A stretch of DNA of 64,000 nucleotides. Source: Pseudomonadota bacterium (GTDB lineage Bacteria > Pseudomonadota > Gammaproteobacteria > Burkholderiales > Rhodocyclaceae). This document shows, one piece after another, positions 1 to 9,154 of the stretch (position 1 is its first letter; each line of letters opens with the position of its first letter). The notes under the pieces are model-generated. The model searched no databases. It worked only from the letters and a program-made list of their open reading frames with translations, and was not told the origin of the DNA. Both the position numbers and the translations under genes were made by a program. Location of the stretch: NCBI GenBank assembly GCA_018241685.1, contig JAFEDJ010000069.1, forward strand, positions 62,001 through 126,000. The letters are read 5' to 3'.

Positions 1-257
1 GCACGAACGAAACCCGTCTCATCGATCACGTCGACGCCACGATTTCGAAAGTTGTCGAGCTGGGTTTCCTGCGCCGCCTCAAACCCTCTGCGGGCAGCAG
101 CCCCCCAACCGGACCCGAGCGCGGGCACTACGAGCTACGGCGCATCCTCAAAGCCTTCATCGATGCCCAGTGGCTGGCGGAGTTCGACACGCGACTGGAG
201 GGCTACCGCCAGGCATTGTCCGGTGGAGACGCCGGCCCGGAGGCCAAAGATGCTTGA
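1..257 (+). CDS. jetB: JetB (DUF4194-type) Wadjet subunit, 3' end only
   Basis: A reading frame open from base 3 to a TGA at 255-257 gives the last 84 residues of a protein cut by the window edge. The tail contains a winged-helix-like stretch (LGFLRRL, then HYELRRILKAF) typical of the kleisin-partner (KITE-like, DUF4194) subunit of MukBEF/Wadjet condensins. The identification rests mainly on context: it overlaps by 8 bases the start of a MukB/JetC-type ATPase, followed by a JetD-type nuclease, the order jetA-jetB-jetC-jetD of Wadjet systems. In Wadjet, JetB bridges the kleisin JetA and the SMC-like JetC. jetA should lie directly upstream, outside the window. Confidence 0.75.
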   Translation, partial: TNETRLIDHVDATISKVVELGFLRRLKPSAGSSPPTGPERGHYELRRILKAFIDAQWLAEFDTRLEGYRQALSGGDAGPEAKDA

Positions 258-3200
258 AGCACCGACTCTCGGCCTGGATTTTGTGGCCGACGACAGCCGC
301 GTGGGCTTCCGCCTGCAAAAACTGGAGGTGCTCAACTGGGGCACTTTCGACAAACGGGTCTGGCGCTACGAGCTCGACGGCCGCAACGGCCTGCTCACCG
401 GCGACATCGGGTCCGGCAAGTCCACGCTGGTGGACGCTATCACGACCCTGCTGGTCCCGGCCCATCGCGTCGCCTACAACAAGGCCGCCGGCGCGGATGC
501 GCGCGAGCGGACCTTGCGTTCATACGTGCTCGGCCACTACAAGAGCGAACGCAACGAAGTGACCGGCAGTGCACGGGCTGTGGCGCTGCGCGACGCATCG
601 AGCTACTCGGTGATTCTCGGCGTGTTCCGCAACGAGGGCTACGACCAGGCGGTCACCCTGGCGCAGGTATTCTGGCTGAAGGACCCCCAGGGCCAGCCGG
701 CACGGCTGTTCGTCGCAGCGGAACGTGCCATGACGATAACCGAAGACTTTGCCGGTTTCGGCAGCGACATTGCGTCCCTGCGCAAGAAGCTGCGCAACGC
801 GGGCAGCGAGCTGTTCGACAGTTTTCCGCCCTACTCCGCCTGGTTCCGCCGACGCTTCGGCATCGAGCACGAACAAGCACTGGAGCTGTTCCACCAGACG
901 GTGTCGATGAAATCGGTCGGCAACCTCACCGATTTCGTGCGCAGCCACATGCTGGAACCTTTCGATGTGGTCAGCCGCATCGATGCGCTGATCCGTCATT
1001 TCGACGACCTGGACCGGGCCCACCAGGCCGTCCTCAGAGCCAAACGGCAGGTCGAGCTGCTCACACCGCTGATCGCCGACGGCCAACGTCACGCCACTCT
1101 GGCGGCGGAGATTCAGGGCTTTCGCGAAGGGCGTGATGCACTGCGGCCATACTTCGCCGGGCTCAAAGGCCAATTGCTGGACCGCCGCCTCGCGCTGCTG
1201 GAGGAGGATGCCGCGCGGCTCGACGCCCAGATCGAACACCTGGGCGCTCAGCGCGACAGTGAGCGCGCCTCGGTAGGCAACCTGGAACATGCCTTGCGCG
1301 ACAACGGCGGCGACCGCCTGGAGCAGCTTGCCAGCGAGATCCGACGCAAGGAAACAGAGCAAGCGGGACGCCAGCAGAAAGCTGGACGCCACACCGCCTT
1401 GCTGGCTCTTGTCGAAGAGGTGCCGCCCGCCGACGAAGCCGCCTTTCTGACTCAACGGCATTCCATCGGCGCCCGTGCCGAATCCCTGCGCGAGCGTATC
1501 GCCGACCTCATCAACCGCGAGCGTGAGGAAGACTTCGCCTTCCGCAAAGGCCGGGAAGAACACGCAGCACTGAGCGATGAAATCGATAGTCTGAAGCGCC
1601 GCAAGAGCAATATCGAGGCCGCTCAGATCCGCATCCGCGAAGCGCTCTGCGCAGCACTCACCATCCCCGAGGACGACCTCCCCTTCGCCGGCGAACTCAT
1701 TCAGGTGCGCGAAGACGAACGCGACTGGCAAGGCGCGGCCGAACGCCTGCTACGTGGCTTTGGCCTTGCACTGTTGGTACCCGAAACACACTACAAGGAC
1801 GTCGCCGAATGGGTGAACCGCCAGCATCTCGGCGCACGCCTGGTCTACTTCCATGTCCGAGCGAAGAAAAGCACGCAAACAGCCAGCCTGCATCCGCAGT
1901 CGCTCGTGCGCAAGCTCGCCATCAAGCCGGACTCGCCGCATTACGAATGGCTGGAGCAGGAGCTTCGCAACCGCTTCGACGTAGTCTGTTGCAACAGCGC
2001 CGAACAATTCCGTCGCGAGCCCCGCGCCATTACACGCAGCGGCCAGATCAAGGACCCGAGCGGGCGTCACGAGAAGGATGACCGCAGCCGCATCGACGAC
2101 CGCAGCCGCTACGTACTCGGCTGGAGCAATGCAGACAAGCTGCGCGCCTTACGGGACCAGCGCGATCGTCTGGAGGCACTGCTGGTCACGGTGGGCCAGC
2201 GCATCGCCGAAATCCAGCAGTCACGCAAGCAATTGGAGGGCCGGCTGGAAGCGCTGGCAAGACTGGAGGAGTTCACACGCTATGCGGACATCGACTGGCA
2301 GAGCCTGGCACGCGAGATCGCTTTGCTCACCGGGGAGCTCAGACGCCTGGAGTCCGCATCCGATACCCTGCAGGAACTCGGCCGGCAATTGCAGACCGCA
2401 CGCGACCGGCTGGCCGAGACCGAAACCAGGCTGAGCGACGTGCTGGGCAAGCGCGGCGAAAACAGGAGCAAGCGCGAAGCGGCCCAGGATCTGCGGGAAC
2501 AGGCCAGGACCGTGTGCGAAGCGGCACCGCTCGTCGATGCCCAGCTCGCGCGCCTGAACGACTGGCGCACCGAGGCTCTGGGCGAGCACCAGCTCTCGGT
2601 CGAGTCCTGCGACAACCGCGAGCAGGAGCTGCGCAAGTGGCTGCAGGACCGTATCGATGCGGAGGACAAACGCCTCTCCCGCCTGACGGAACGCATCGTC
2701 AATGCCATGCGCGGCTTCAAGGAAGAATTCAAGGCCGAGACCGTCGACATGGACGCGAGCCTGGCGGCGACGGCCGAATACGCCCGCCTGCTCGACGGCC
2801 TGCAGCGTGACGACCTGCCCCGCTTCGAGGCTCGCTTCAAGGAGCTGCTCAACGAGAACACCATCCGCGAGATCGCCAACTTCAACGGCCAGCTCGCCCG
2901 TGAGCGGGAGACGATCGCCGAGCGCGTCGGCCGCATCAACCAGTCCCTGCAGGGCATCGATTACAACCCCGGACGCTTCATCAAGCTGGTGGCCCAGCCT
3001 AGCCCGGATGCGGAGATCCGCGACCTCCAGCAAGACCTTCGCGCCTGCACCGAGGACACATTGACAGGTTCAGCGGATGAACAGTACTCCGAAGCCAAAT
3101 TCCTGCAGGTCAAGGCCATCATCGACCGCTTCCGGGGCCGCGAAGGCCTGTCGGAGGCGGACCGGCGGTGGACGGCGAAAGTCACCGATGTGCGCAACTG

Positions 3201-3627
3201 GTTCCTGTTCTCGGCCAGCGAGCGTTGGCGAATCGATGGCGCCGAGCACGAGCACTACTCCGACTCCGGCGGCAAGTCGGGTGGCCAGAAGGAAAAACTG
3301 GCCTACACGGTGCTCGCCGCCAGCCTGGCCTACCAGTTCGGCCTGGAATGGGGGGCGGTGCGCTCCCGCTCGTTCCGTTTCGTGGTCATCGACGAAGCCT
3401 TCGGGCGCGGATCGGACGAATCGGCGCAGTACGGACTGCGCCTGTTCCAGCAGCTCAACCTGCAGTTGCTGATCGTGACCCCGCTGCAGAAGATCCACAT
3501 CATCGAGCCCTTCGTGGCCAGCGTGGGCTTTGTACACAATGAGGGTGGGCAAGATTCACGACTGCGCTGCCTGAGCATCGAGGAATACCGGGCGCAGAAA
3601 GCCGGCATGGTTCAGGTCGCACGATGA
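250..3627 (+). CDS. jetC: JetC, SMC/MukB-like ATPase of a Wadjet system
   Basis: A 1125-residue SMC-family ATPase. Walker A GDIGSGKST is at residues 51-59, preceded by a strand reading KLEVLNWGTF typical of MukB/JetC. A long charged region rich in Leu, Glu, Arg and Gln (about 240-960) should form the coiled-coil arms. Near the C-terminus are the ABC signature SGGQKEK (about 1010-1016) and Walker B FVVIDEAFG (about 1044-1052). In Wadjet this motor extrudes loops on small circular DNA and presents it to JetD for cleavage. I chose the ATG at 250, which overlaps the jetB stop by 8 bases; an in-frame extension to base 52 lies inside jetB and is not conserved-looking. The stop overlaps the jetD start as ATGA. 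Confidence 0.9.
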   Translation: MLEAPTLGLDFVADDSRVGFRLQKLEVLNWGTFDKRVWRYELDGRNGLLTGDIGSGKSTLVDAITTLLVPAHRVAYNKAAGADARERTLRSYVLGHYKSERNEVTGSARAVALRDASSYSVILGVFRNEGYDQAVTLAQVFWLKDPQGQPARLFVAAERAMTITEDFAGFGSDIASLRKKLRNAGSELFDSFPPYSAWFRRRFGIEHEQALELFHQTVSMKSVGNLTDFVRSHMLEPFDVVSRIDALIRHFDDLDRAHQAVLRAKRQVELLTPLIADGQRHATLAAEIQGFREGRDALRPYFAGLKGQLLDRRLALLEEDAARLDAQIEHLGAQRDSERASVGNLEHALRDNGGDRLEQLASEIRRKETEQAGRQQKAGRHTALLALVEEVPPADEAAFLTQRHSIGARAESLRERIADLINREREEDFAFRKGREEHAALSDEIDSLKRRKSNIEAAQIRIREALCAALTIPEDDLPFAGELIQVREDERDWQGAAERLLRGFGLALLVPETHYKDVAEWVNRQHLGARLVYFHVRAKKSTQTASLHPQSLVRKLAIKPDSPHYEWLEQELRNRFDVVCCNSAEQFRREPRAITRSGQIKDPSGRHEKDDRSRIDDRSRYVLGWSNADKLRALRDQRDRLEALLVTVGQRIAEIQQSRKQLEGRLEALARLEEFTRYADIDWQSLAREIALLTGELRRLESASDTLQELGRQLQTARDRLAETETRLSDVLGKRGENRSKREAAQDLREQARTVCEAAPLVDAQLARLNDWRTEALGEHQLSVESCDNREQELRKWLQDRIDAEDKRLSRLTERIVNAMRGFKEEFKAETVDMDASLAATAEYARLLDGLQRDDLPRFEARFKELLNENTIREIANFNGQLARERETIAERVGRINQSLQGIDYNPGRFIKLVAQPSPDAEIRDLQQDLRACTEDTLTGSADEQYSEAKFLQVKAIIDRFRGREGLSEADRRWTAKVTDVRNWFLFSASERWRIDGAEHEHYSDSGGKSGGQKEKLAYTVLAASLAYQFGLEWGAVRSRSFRFVVIDEAFGRGSDESAQYGLRLFQQLNLQLLIVTPLQKIHIIEPFVASVGFVHNEGGQDSRLRCLSIEEYRAQKAGMVQVAR

Positions 3628-4808
3628 ACTGGACCACCTCCACGGACCTGCGCGCCCAGGTCCAGCGCTTGTGGGATCGTGGCGAGCTGTTGCGCGCATC
3701 GGTATCCGGCGCCATCGAATGGCCGCGGCGCCTGAGCCTGAAAACCCCCGTGGCATCCGACCTGACGGAGCGCTTCGAAGCCGTACGCGAGTGGGCGCGC
3801 GCAGTGGCCGACACGCCCCACGTACGCATCGAATGGCGCGAATGGACGCACCGCGTGCAAGGCAGACAGCGGCTACCGACCGCCGTGTGGGTCGACTCAT
3901 CGCCGGATGCACTGGCCTTCATCGGTCAGGCCCGCGCAGCACGGCATTACCTGGCACTCTGGCAGCAAACCGCCGTCGCGCAGCCGACGCTGCTCCCATG
4001 GCTGATCAAGCGCCCGCTGCAGGTGCTGGAACTGGCTGACGACTGGGAGCGCCTGCTTACCGTCGTCGCATGGCTGCAAGCCCACCCTCGCCCGGGTGTG
4101 TACCTGCGCCAGGTGGACGCCCCCGGGGTGGACAGCAAGTTCATCGAAGCCCACCGGGGGATACTGACCGAATGGCTGGATCTGGCGCTGCCGCCGGAGG
4201 CCATCGATGCCACGGCAAGCGGCGTGGCACAATTCGCCCGCCGTTACGGCTTTCTGGACAAGCCTCTGCGCCTGCGCTTCCGGCTGCTCGACCCCGCCCT
4301 GCCGAGCCTGCCCGGTTGCAATGGCTTGCCCGACATCACGCTGGACGCGGCGAGCTTCGCCCGCCTCGCCCTCCCCGTCAGGCGGGTATTCATCACCGAG
4401 AACGAGACCAACTTTCTGGCCTTCCCACCCGCGGCGAAGGCGATCATCGTCTTCGGTGCCGGTTATGGCTGGGACGCGCTAGCTCCCGCCACCTGGCTGC
4501 AGGACTGCAACGTGTACTACTGGGGTGACGTCGACACCCACGGCTTCGCCATCCTCGATCAGTTGCGCCAATACCTTCCCCATGCGGCCTCGTTCCTGAT
4601 GAACCGCGAGACCCTGCTGGCCCACCGCCCGCACTGGGGCAAGGAACCCGCCCCCACGCAGCGCGAGCTTCCACGCCTCACGGCTGAGGAGGCCACACTC
4701 TACGACGCGCTCCGCTTCGATCATCTCCAACCCGGACTGCGCCTGGAACAGGAGCACGTCAGCTACCGGTGGCTCAGCGACAAACTCACGCACATAACCT
4801 CAACGTAG
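3624..4808 (+). CDS. jetD: JetD, Toprim-type nuclease subunit of Wadjet (DUF3322/DUF2220)
   Basis: A 394-residue protein whose ATG overlaps the jetC stop (ATGA). The C-terminal half carries a Toprim-like core: FITENE with the acidic residue near 259, then GDVDTHG at 301-307 giving the paired aspartates 302 and 304. These match the metal-binding acids of topoisomerase/primase folds in DUF2220. The N-terminal half corresponds to the DUF3322 arm region. In Wadjet, JetD dimers cleave plasmid DNA trapped by the JetABC motor. The operon ends here: the next gene is convergent, 20 bases away, with no clear terminator in the gap. Confidence 0.9.
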   Translation: MNWTTSTDLRAQVQRLWDRGELLRASVSGAIEWPRRLSLKTPVASDLTERFEAVREWARAVADTPHVRIEWREWTHRVQGRQRLPTAVWVDSSPDALAFIGQARAARHYLALWQQTAVAQPTLLPWLIKRPLQVLELADDWERLLTVVAWLQAHPRPGVYLRQVDAPGVDSKFIEAHRGILTEWLDLALPPEAIDATASGVAQFARRYGFLDKPLRLRFRLLDPALPSLPGCNGLPDITLDAASFARLALPVRRVFITENETNFLAFPPAAKAIIVFGAGYGWDALAPATWLQDCNVYYWGDVDTHGFAILDQLRQYLPHAASFLMNRETLLAHRPHWGKEPAPTQRELPRLTAEEATLYDALRFDHLQPGLRLEQEHVSYRWLSDKLTHITST

Positions 4809-4828
4809 CGCGCCAGCCCGTCTGCACT

Positions 4829-5542
4829 TCATTCCGGCCTGGTACTGACCGAGCACAGCGCAGCCTCGGTGCGATTCGACACCTTCAGTTTGTCGAGCAG
4901 CTGCTGGACATGGTTCTTGACGGTCTGTGGGCTCAAACCCAGCTCTGCTGCAATTTCCCGGTTGGACAAGCCGCTGCGGATGCCGGCCAGCACCTGGCGC
5001 TGACGTGGGGACAAGTCAGACTCGATGGATCTCGACGGGGTGGATGGCGGCAGGTTGGCGAGGGCGTTGGTGAGATAGGGCAGCAGCAGCCGGGCAAAAT
5101 AGGATTCCCGTTCACCCGCCGCGCCCGGAAGCCCCAGGAACACAAAGATGGTCGCCCTGCTCTCCACGGCCTGGTCGCAGGCGTGGAGCAGCCCGGCGCC
5201 GTCCGCCAGCGGCCCCAGCATCTTCAAGAGCAGGCAGTCGGCCGCGGGGGCGATGCTGCAGGGCTGCCGGTCCTCGGCATGCCAGTGCAGGGACAGCGCC
5301 TGGCACAGGGCCTCACAGCCCTCCCGCACGCCCTCCTCCGCGCCCGCCGGCAAGGGCAGACGGGAAAACACCTCGGCACGCCCACCGCCCGGCCAGCGGC
5401 TCAGGCAGATCAGGGTTTCGTGGGGCAGGAAGCTCTGCAACCCACCCTGCGCCCACAGATAGAACTGGTGGCTGCGCCGGATGCGGATGGCCTCGTCGAG
5501 CACCAGCGGGAGGCGTTCCCGGTCGCGGTCGGTGAGGAGCAT
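4829..5542 (-). CDS. LuxR-family regulator, EpsA-like (PEP-CTERM/exopolysaccharide associated)
   Basis: A 237-residue protein with a C-terminal LuxR/GerE helix-turn-helix: LSPRQRQVLAGIRSGLSNR, then EIAAELGLSPQTVKNH, then a basic DKLKVSNRTEAA tail. The N-terminal domain reads SHQFYLWAQGGLQSFLPHE, which resembles the sensor domain of EpsA, the regulator found in exopolysaccharide and exosortase loci. There is no receiver-domain phosphorylation motif, so it is not a classical response regulator. Two adjacent ATGs (5545 and 5542) follow the stop of the last pseudopilin by about 10 bases with GAGG upstream; the longer open frame runs back into that gene and was not used. As the last gene of the secretion operon it may tie secretion to matrix production; targets are unknown. 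Confidence 0.72.
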   Translation of the reverse strand: MLLTDRDRERLPLVLDEAIRIRRSHQFYLWAQGGLQSFLPHETLICLSRWPGGGRAEVFSRLPLPAGAEEGVREGCEALCQALSLHWHAEDRQPCSIAPAADCLLLKMLGPLADGAGLLHACDQAVESRATIFVFLGLPGAAGERESYFARLLLPYLTNALANLPPSTPSRSIESDLSPRQRQVLAGIRSGLSNREIAAELGLSPQTVKNHVQQLLDKLKVSNRTEAALCSVSTRPE

Positions 5543-5555
5543 CATCGCCGCGCCC

Positions 5556-6065
5556 TCATCGCCCTGCGGCCTGCGGTGGCGGACGTCGCGGGATCGTCGT
5601 GTCCGTGGGGCGGAACAGCCAGTCGCGGTAGCGCGCGCCACCGGCTAGCGTGGCACCGACACTGACCCACTCCGGCAGGCCGTCGCTGCGCAGCGCCTCG
5701 CGCTCGGAGCGGCTGTGCAGCCCAACGATGCGCCCTTCCTGGCGCTCCACGATCCAGTCCGCCGCGCCGGTCATCGGATCGCGGTACAACCGGCGCAGAT
5801 GGCGCCGCACGAAGGGCACTCGCGGGTCGAGGAGCAGATCGTCCAGCGTCGCCGGACCGACCGCCGGGGCATCGGGCTGGGCGGCCTGGTAGCTGGCCAA
5901 CGCGCGGGCAAACTCGCCGCCGATGAACAACAGCTCGACCTCCCGCGCCCGCTGGGCGCCGATCGACCACAGGCTGCCGAAGCGGGCCAGGCCAAAGCCC
6001 AGGGCCGCCACCGCAAAGAGCATCAGGAGGTAGGTGACGCCGCGCTGGCGTGCCCGTGTGCTCAT
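5556..6065 (-). CDS. Pseudopilin-like protein of the type II secretion-like system
   Basis: A 169-residue protein starting MSTRARQRGVTYLLMLFAVAA: a short basic leader, then a hydrophobic helix. The usual FTLIE motif after the glycine is replaced by VTYLLML, so the glutamate at position 5 of the mature pilin is missing. That makes it a diverged minor pseudopilin (GspK/PilX-like role possible) or one not processed normally. The remainder contains RDPMTGAADW, a common GspG-like repeat region where the second substrate-proximal loop sits. The ATG at 6065 overlaps the stop of the preceding pseudopilin (ATGA), indicating translational coupling. Confidence 0.7.
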   Translation of the reverse strand: MSTRARQRGVTYLLMLFAVAALGFGLARFGSLWSIGAQRAREVELLFIGGEFARALASYQAAQPDAPAVGPATLDDLLLDPRVPFVRRHLRRLYRDPMTGAADWIVERQEGRIVGLHSRSEREALRSDGLPEWVSVGATLAGGARYRDWLFRPTDTTIPRRPPPQAAGR

Positions 6066-6448
6066 AGCTCGCCGAACGGGCGACCGTCGCGGGCCGTTCC
6101 GGGAGCGCTGCTGTGCAAGTCCCACACGCCAGCGCCACCGGGCGGAGCCACCAGCAGCCAGCCGTCGCGGCGGTCGGTCAGCGGATCCATCGGCGCAGCG
6201 CGCAGGTAACGACGGTCCACCAGCTCGTCCAGATCCTGCGGGTAGCGCCCCGTGTCGCCGCGGAACTTGTCGATGGCGTCGCGGGTGACCGCCAGCGTCT
6301 CGGCCAGAGCCGCCTCCCGCGCCCGATCCAGGTGGACGAAGTAGCGCGGCGCGGCGATCGAGATGAGCAGCGCGACAATGGCCATCACCACCAGCAACTC
6401 GATCAACGTGAATCCACGGCGGCCACGGTTCTGCATGTCCGTCACCAT
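6062..6448 (-). CDS. Type II secretion pseudopilin (GspG/PulG-like)
   Basis: A 128-residue prepilin-like protein. The N-terminus is basic and then reads RRGFTLIELLVVMAIVALL, with the prepilin peptidase site after the glycine and the conserved glutamate at mature position 5. A GspG-like globular part follows (FRGDTGRYPQDLDELV, then APMDPLTDRRDGW). It should be cleaved by a prepilin peptidase, not encoded here, and assembled into the inner-membrane-anchored pseudopilus. The ATG at 6448 overlaps the preceding stop by 7 bases; another in-frame ATG at 6436 would also leave an intact leader. Confidence 0.85.
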   Translation of the reverse strand: MVTDMQNRGRRGFTLIELLVVMAIVALLISIAAPRYFVHLDRAREAALAETLAVTRDAIDKFRGDTGRYPQDLDELVDRRYLRAAPMDPLTDRRDGWLLVAPPGGAGVWDLHSSAPGTARDGRPFGEL

Positions 6449-6915
6449 TCCCGGTAAGGCACGCCGTTGAGCCCGCTGCCCGGTGCGCGGGAATAGACGT
6501 CGTACACGTCGCGCCCTTCCCGCGGCGCGTCGGGTGGGCTGGCATAGCTGCGCAGCCCCCAGCCGGCCGCAGCGTCCTGGCCGCCGGTATCGAAGGGGTC
6601 CCGCGGGATCCGCCGCAGGATGTAGATGCGCGCCTGGCCGGGCGCGCGGGCGTCCGGGATGCCGCGCACCAGGTCTTCCAGCTTCTCCGGATAGCCGCTG
6701 CCATCGGCGGCGCGGGCGATACGGCCCTCGTCGCTGTAGCGCTTGTAGGTGTCGATGCCTTCACGAAGCTGGCGCAGGGCCAGGCGCAGTTCGCTTTCCT
6801 TGGCGCGCTGGGCGGTTAGCTGGGCGACCGGCACCGCGATGGCGGCAAGCACCGCCACCACCGCCACCGTGACGACCATCTCGATCAGCGTGAAACCGCG
6901 ACTGCTCATATCCAT
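6442..6915 (-). CDS. Type II secretion pseudopilin (GspG/PulG-like)
   Basis: A 157-residue prepilin-like protein with leader MDMSSRG followed by FTLIEMVVTVAVVAVLAAIAV: canonical prepilin cleavage site with glutamate at mature position 5. The globular part includes LREGIDTYKRYSDEG and RIPRDPFD, as in GspG relatives. It lies four bases downstream of the secretin gene and overlaps the next pseudopilin gene. An ATG at 6909 is an alternative start two codons in. Three pseudopilins downstream of the secretin plus GspG at the head of the operon give four in all, fewer than the five of a classical Gsp system. Confidence 0.85.
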   Translation of the reverse strand: MDMSSRGFTLIEMVVTVAVVAVLAAIAVPVAQLTAQRAKESELRLALRQLREGIDTYKRYSDEGRIARAADGSGYPEKLEDLVRGIPDARAPGQARIYILRRIPRDPFDTGGQDAAAGWGLRSYASPPDAPREGRDVYDVYSRAPGSGLNGVPYREW

Positions 6916-6919
6916 TGGC

Positions 6920-9154
6920 TCAGGGCGCGATGCGCACCCGCGCCGGCGCAGGGCTGCTCAACGGCTGGACCGATCCGCCGCTGCGCACGTCGCTCGCCAG
7001 CAGACTGAAGACGGTATTGCCGACGGCCTTGGCGCGGGCGCGGAAACGCGCATCCACGCTGCCGCCCGCCAGGCGCAGGGCCAGCGCATCGCCGCCCTCT
7101 CCAGGCTGGTCGAGGGGTTCGACCAGGGTCGTGTCGTAGGCCAGCAACAACGGGCGCCCTTCCCCGGCCGCGCCGCTGACGCGCACCGCGAAGGTCTCGC
7201 CGGGACGAACCAGCTCCGGGGCGACCAGCTGCAGTTCGCCGGCCGACGCTTCGGGCACCATCGCCGACACAGGCAGTGCTGCAGGCACCTGCGGTGCCTC
7301 GGCCCGGCTGGCTCCAATAGCCGGCCCCACAATCGGCGCAAGCAGCAGCGGCGCGGCACCGACCGCCGACTCCGTCCCTGCGCCAAAGGTGGCACTGGCC
7401 AGCGCCGGCTGGTTGAGGTTGCGCAGCACCCGCGGGGTGATCAGCAGCACGATCTCGGTCTTGTTGGCCACGTCGCGCTGGCTGCTGAACAGTCGCCCGA
7501 GCCCCGGCAGATCGCCGAGACCCGGCAGGCGATTGGCGGCACTGCGCTCCTCGTCGCTGATGAGGCCGGCCAGCACCTGGGTCTCGCCGTCCTTCAAGCG
7601 CAGGGACGTGGCGGCGCTGCGCGTGCCAACCTGGTAGGCCAGGGAGTTGGACGGGCCGAGGACTTCCTTGACCACGCTGCTGACCTCCAGATTCACCTTG
7701 ATCGCCACCTCCTCGTCCAGGTGCACCGACGGCTCCACCTCCAGCTTGAGGCCCACGTCCAGGTAATTCACCGACGCCGACACGCCCACGTTGGCGGTGG
7801 AGGTGGTGGTGAACACCGGCAGCTTCTCGCCGATGTGGATGCGCGCCTTGTCCCGGTTCTTCACGCGGATGCGCGGGTTGGCGAGGATGTTGGAGTCTCC
7901 GTCCTGGTCCTTCAGGTTGAGCAGCAAGCCGGGGTTGGCCACGTAGGGCACCATCGCGCCGGTGTTGCGCAGGTTCACATTGCCGCTGAGCAGCTGGCCG
8001 CCCAGGTTCTCGGTGATGGTGGTGCCGGTGGTGGTGGTCACCGCGCTGGTGGTGTTGGGCTGCAGCAGGCCGTAGCCGATCTGGTCGGGGAAGCGCAGGC
8101 CCAGTTCGAGCAGCTTGTTGCGGCTGACCTCCAGCACCTCCACTTCCAGCATCACCTCCGGCTCGGCCAGGTCGAGGCCGGCGATCAGGCGCTCGGCGAG
8201 ACGCACCGCGTCGGGGGTGTCCTTCATCACCAGCAGGTTGAGTCGCTCCTCCACGAAGACGTCCTTGGTCTTGACCATCTGCTTGACCAGCTCCATGGCC
8301 TGCTTGGGCGACGCGTTGGCGAGGTAGAAGCTGCGCGTCACCAGCTCCTGATAGTCCTTCTGCTTGGCCGGCGTGTTGGGGTAGATCAGGATCGAGTTGT
8401 CGTTGAGCAGCTTGCGTTCGAGCTGCTGGGTCGCCGCCAGCAGCTTGAGCACATCGTCGATGCTGCTGCGGCGCACGAAGATCGACACCTTGGTGTCGGG
8501 CCGCACGTCCCTGTCGAGCACGAAGTTGAGGCCGGACTCCCGCGACAGCACCTCCAGCACGCCGCGCAGCGGGGCATCGCGAAATTCGAGGGTGATCGGC
8601 TTGGCGAGCGGTCCCTTCAGCGCCACCGGCAGCGGATCGCGGGCGGCAGTACGCTCGTCGAGCCGGCGCATCACGCCACGCGCCACCGCATGGCCGGGCT
8701 CGGCGGCCAGCACGCTGCGGGCGGCCTGCTCGGCACCGATGAAGTCCTGGGCATCGAGGCGCTTGGCGGCCTCGGCCGCCATCCGGTTGCGCTGGCGCTG
8801 GGCGGCGATGGTCTCCAGCCCGGCGACCACCCGCGGGTGCCTGGGATCGTACTGGCGCGCCAGCACCAGCGCGGCTTCTGCGTCCTCGAAACTGCCGCCG
8901 GCCCGCGCCTCTTCGGCCACGGCCAGCTGGCGCAGGGTCAGACGGTCGCGCTGGCGCAGGTAGTAGCTGCGCAGCGCCAGGTTGGCAGGGTCGGCGGCGA
9001 CCTTCTGCTGCAGCTCGCGCAGGGCCGCGTCTGGGGCTCCGCTGGCGAAGGCCTGGCGGCTCGCCTCCAGGGCCGGGTTGGCGGCGCAGGCGGTCAACAA
9101 CACAAGGAGCACCCCGGCAAACAGGATGCGGCGGAACGGACGTCGTGGCTTCAT
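6920..9154 (-). CDS. gspD: GspD-like secretin lipoprotein with C-terminal cohesin-like domain
   Basis: A 744-residue outer-membrane secretin. The N-terminus has a lipobox (LLTAC, lipidated Cys23). Residues about 25-170 are tetratricopeptide-like (ASRQAFASGAPDAALRELQ and so on). Then come short N-domains (LEFRDAPLRGVLEVLSRESG, VFVEERLNLLVMKDTPDAV) and the secretin core with LEVEVLEVSRNKLLELG and the terminal PGLGDLPGLGRLF and IVLLITPRVL motifs. The last hundred or so residues, after a Pro/Ala linker, have the pattern of a bacterial cohesin domain (LVRPGETFAVRV, then VEPLDQPG). The secretin forms the outer-membrane pore. Its ATG overlaps the previous stop (ATGA). Secretins with N-terminal repeats and a cohesin tail differ from classical GspD. 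Confidence 0.88.
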   Translation of the reverse strand: MKPRRPFRRILFAGVLLVLLTACAANPALEASRQAFASGAPDAALRELQQKVAADPANLALRSYYLRQRDRLTLRQLAVAEEARAGGSFEDAEAALVLARQYDPRHPRVVAGLETIAAQRQRNRMAAEAAKRLDAQDFIGAEQAARSVLAAEPGHAVARGVMRRLDERTAARDPLPVALKGPLAKPITLEFRDAPLRGVLEVLSRESGLNFVLDRDVRPDTKVSIFVRRSSIDDVLKLLAATQQLERKLLNDNSILIYPNTPAKQKDYQELVTRSFYLANASPKQAMELVKQMVKTKDVFVEERLNLLVMKDTPDAVRLAERLIAGLDLAEPEVMLEVEVLEVSRNKLLELGLRFPDQIGYGLLQPNTTSAVTTTTGTTITENLGGQLLSGNVNLRNTGAMVPYVANPGLLLNLKDQDGDSNILANPRIRVKNRDKARIHIGEKLPVFTTTSTANVGVSASVNYLDVGLKLEVEPSVHLDEEVAIKVNLEVSSVVKEVLGPSNSLAYQVGTRSAATSLRLKDGETQVLAGLISDEERSAANRLPGLGDLPGLGRLFSSQRDVANKTEIVLLITPRVLRNLNQPALASATFGAGTESAVGAAPLLLAPIVGPAIGASRAEAPQVPAALPVSAMVPEASAGELQLVAPELVRPGETFAVRVSGAAGEGRPLLLAYDTTLVEPLDQPGEGGDALALRLAGGSVDARFRARAKAVGNTVFSLLASDVRSGGSVQPLSSPAPARVRIAP

